Source: Streptomyces sp. NRRL F-5122 (GTDB lineage Bacteria; Actinomycetota; Actinomycetes; Streptomycetales; Streptomycetaceae). Taken from it: a DNA stretch of 64,000 nt. The first letter of the stretch is position 1; every line of letters starts with the position of its first letter. The notes under the pieces were generated by a model, which worked only from the letters and a program-made list of their open reading frames with translations, searched no databases and was not told where the DNA came from. This document shows positions 62,784-64,000 of this stretch, piece by piece. Position numbers and translations under genes: made by a program. The DNA is taken from assembly GCF_001507435.1 (NCBI RefSeq), contig NZ_LMWH01000236.1, positions 1 through 64,000 on the forward strand, written 5' to 3'.

Positions 62784-64000
62784 GCGTGGTGCACATCCTG
62801 CGCGCCGAGCTGGAACTGCTCACCGCCGGAGCGGTCACGGCGCCCGAGAGCCTCACCATCGGCTCCGTCCTCCACCCCGATCTGCCCGTGGCCCGCGACG
62901 CGTGGGGCCGCCCCTACCTGCCCGGCACCTCCCTCGCCGGCTCCCTGCGCCAGCAAGCACATCGCACCGGACGTGAAGAAGCACTCTTCGGTAACGTCCG
63001 CCCAGGCAACGGCACAGACGCCCCGCCGTCCGAGACGATCGTCGTCGCCTCCCCGGTCCGCGTTCTCGGCACACGACTGGAACTCCCCCAGCCGCCCGAG
63101 ACCCGGCGCCGTACGGCGATCGACCGGCACCGGGCCGCCGCCCGACCGCAGACCCTCCACAGTCGCGAACTCCTGCCGCCGGAAACGAAGATTCTGCTGT
63201 GGCTGCGCGTGGACACCCCGGGCCTGGAATCGCCGCTCCTTGACGAGTTCGTCGACCTGCTCGCCGCCTGGCGGCCCGTTGTCGGACGAGGGCGCACGAC
63301 CGGCCACGGCCAGGCACTCCTCACCCGCGTCCTCAAGCGGTCGATCGACCTCGACAGCGCCGACGGCATGCAGCATTGGCTCATGGGCGGCGGGCCTGCA
63401 CTCGTCGACGACCACGCCACCGTCGTCTACGACCACGCGAAGAACGGCGGCCCAGGCGCCCTGCCCGAGGTGTTCGAGCAGCCGCTGGAATTCCGTATCA
63501 CCGACGCCCTCCACATCGGCAGCGGCGACGTCCTCGACCGTCCCGGCCGCCGGACGAGGATCTCCGCCATCCTGCGCGACCACGACGACCTCCCGATCGT
63601 GCCGGGCAGCACCTGGAAGGGCGTGCTACGCGCGCGCTGCGAGTTCATCCTGCGATCCGTCGGCCTCGACGCCTGCTCCTCCGTCGGTGACGACTCCGGC
63701 CCGTGCGGGACGTGCGTGCTGTGCGCGGCATTCGGCTGGACAGAACGCACCCGCGCCCACGACCAGGCTTCGCCCGACGCCGAACTCCCGCCGAGCATCG
63801 GCGCCCGAGGCCGCCTCGTCTTCACCGACACCGTGATCCGCGAAGGCACCGTGCGCATCCGCAACCACGTCGCCCTCGACCGGGTCTTCGGCGGCGCCCG
63901 CGACGAAGCACTCTACACCGAGGAAACCATCGAGGACGGCACCCTCACGGTCCGTATCCGCCACGACCGCGACATCCCCGAACTCGCCCGCGCCGCCCTC
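62780..64000 (+). CDS. Tandem Csm3-like RAMP protein (partial, runs off right edge)
   Basis: ATG at 62780 overlaps the previous stop (ATGA). The frame is open for 407 codons to the window end. Domain 1: LTIGSVLHPDLPVARDAWGR, PYLPGTSLAGSLRQQAHRTG, and glycine loop VVGRGRTTGHGQALLTR near 175. Domain 2: ALHIGSGDVLDRPGRRTRIS, PIVPGSTWKGVLRARCEFIL near 275 and CGTCVLCAAFGW near 309-320. Two fused Csm3-type domains fit the multi-domain backbones of type III-D/E-like complexes. The end is not visible. Confidence 0.85.
   Translation, partial: MSVVHILRAELELLTAGAVTAPESLTIGSVLHPDLPVARDAWGRPYLPGTSLAGSLRQQAHRTGREEALFGNVRPGNGTDAPPSETIVVASPVRVLGTRLELPQPPETRRRTAIDRHRAAARPQTLHSRELLPPETKILLWLRVDTPGLESPLLDEFVDLLAAWRPVVGRGRTTGHGQALLTRVLKRSIDLDSADGMQHWLMGGGPALVDDHATVVYDHAKNGGPGALPEVFEQPLEFRITDALHIGSGDVLDRPGRRTRISAILRDHDDLPIVPGSTWKGVLRARCEFILRSVGLDACSSVGDDSGPCGTCVLCAAFGWTERTRAHDQASPDAELPPSIGARGRLVFTDTVIREGTVRIRNHVALDRVFGGARDEALYTEETIEDGTLTVRIRHDRDIPELARAAL

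Overview
The window is high-GC DNA with GTG/ATG starts, strongly GC-biased third codon positions, overlapping stop/start codons and actinomycete-specific families: a conservon of roadblock/DUF742/GTPase type, a Tad pilus locus with a LysM-BTAD protein, DUF6415-like proteins and an LAETG sortase substrate. I infer a Streptomyces or close relative, in a variable part of the replicon such as a chromosome arm, an integrated element or a large plasmid. Decayed genes, insertion sequences and defence-like genes are dense.

Left part (1-14,700): the start of an ATPase/regulator running off the left edge, a Nudix gene broken by an amber codon in its Nudix box, a GNAT acetyltransferase, a plasmid-type HTH protein, a VOC enzyme and a secreted beta-propeller protein. 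An IS5-like element (7,431-8,712) carries a DUF2750 gene as passenger. A broken excisionase sits next to a degenerate tRNA-like sequence with its own terminator-like hairpin. An in-frame chimera of IS701 transposase and LysR follows, then a membrane protein, an Old Yellow Enzyme and a decayed transposase.

Conservon region (14,900-23,800): on the minus strand, an XRE regulator, three small Streptomyces-type proteins, CvnA (sensor kinase-like), CvnB (roadblock), CvnC (DUF742), CvnD (GTPase), a GAF protein and an acyl-CoA dehydrogenase lie nearly end to end and may be one transcriptional unit. A HAD phosphatase is divergent.

Tad region (24,700-36,100): a lipoprotein and a secreted protein precede the tight-adherence machinery on the plus strand: CpaB-like SAF protein, TadZ-like, TadA ATPase, TadB, TadC, pilin, two TadE-like proteins, a TadG-like protein and a 1,161-residue LysM/BTAD membrane protein. 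Most junctions overlap by 1-11 bases.

Right part (36,100-64,000): this reads as a defence/stress island broken by IS elements (IS481, IS5 fragment, an IS5-superfamily element). It holds a PD-(D/E)XK nuclease-like protein and a four-gene operon ending in an Hsp70 fused to a Regnase-like (Zc3h12a/NYN) ribonuclease, whose first gene encodes RAMA and CBS domains. It also holds a possible UDG-like protein, an EVE/PUA-like protein, an OGG-fold protein with a decayed second copy, an McrC remnant, and a giant ADP-ribosylglycohydrolase/phosphatase fusion. At the right edge is a five-gene type III CRISPR-like effector operon: a TIGR03986-like RAMP, a Cas10 with GGDD and no HD domain, and three further RAMP proteins. 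I see no CRISPR array, cas1/cas2 or cas6 in the window. The two most interesting systems are the chaperone-ribonuclease operon (40,692-46,663) and the compact array-less type III operon (57,304 to beyond 64,000).
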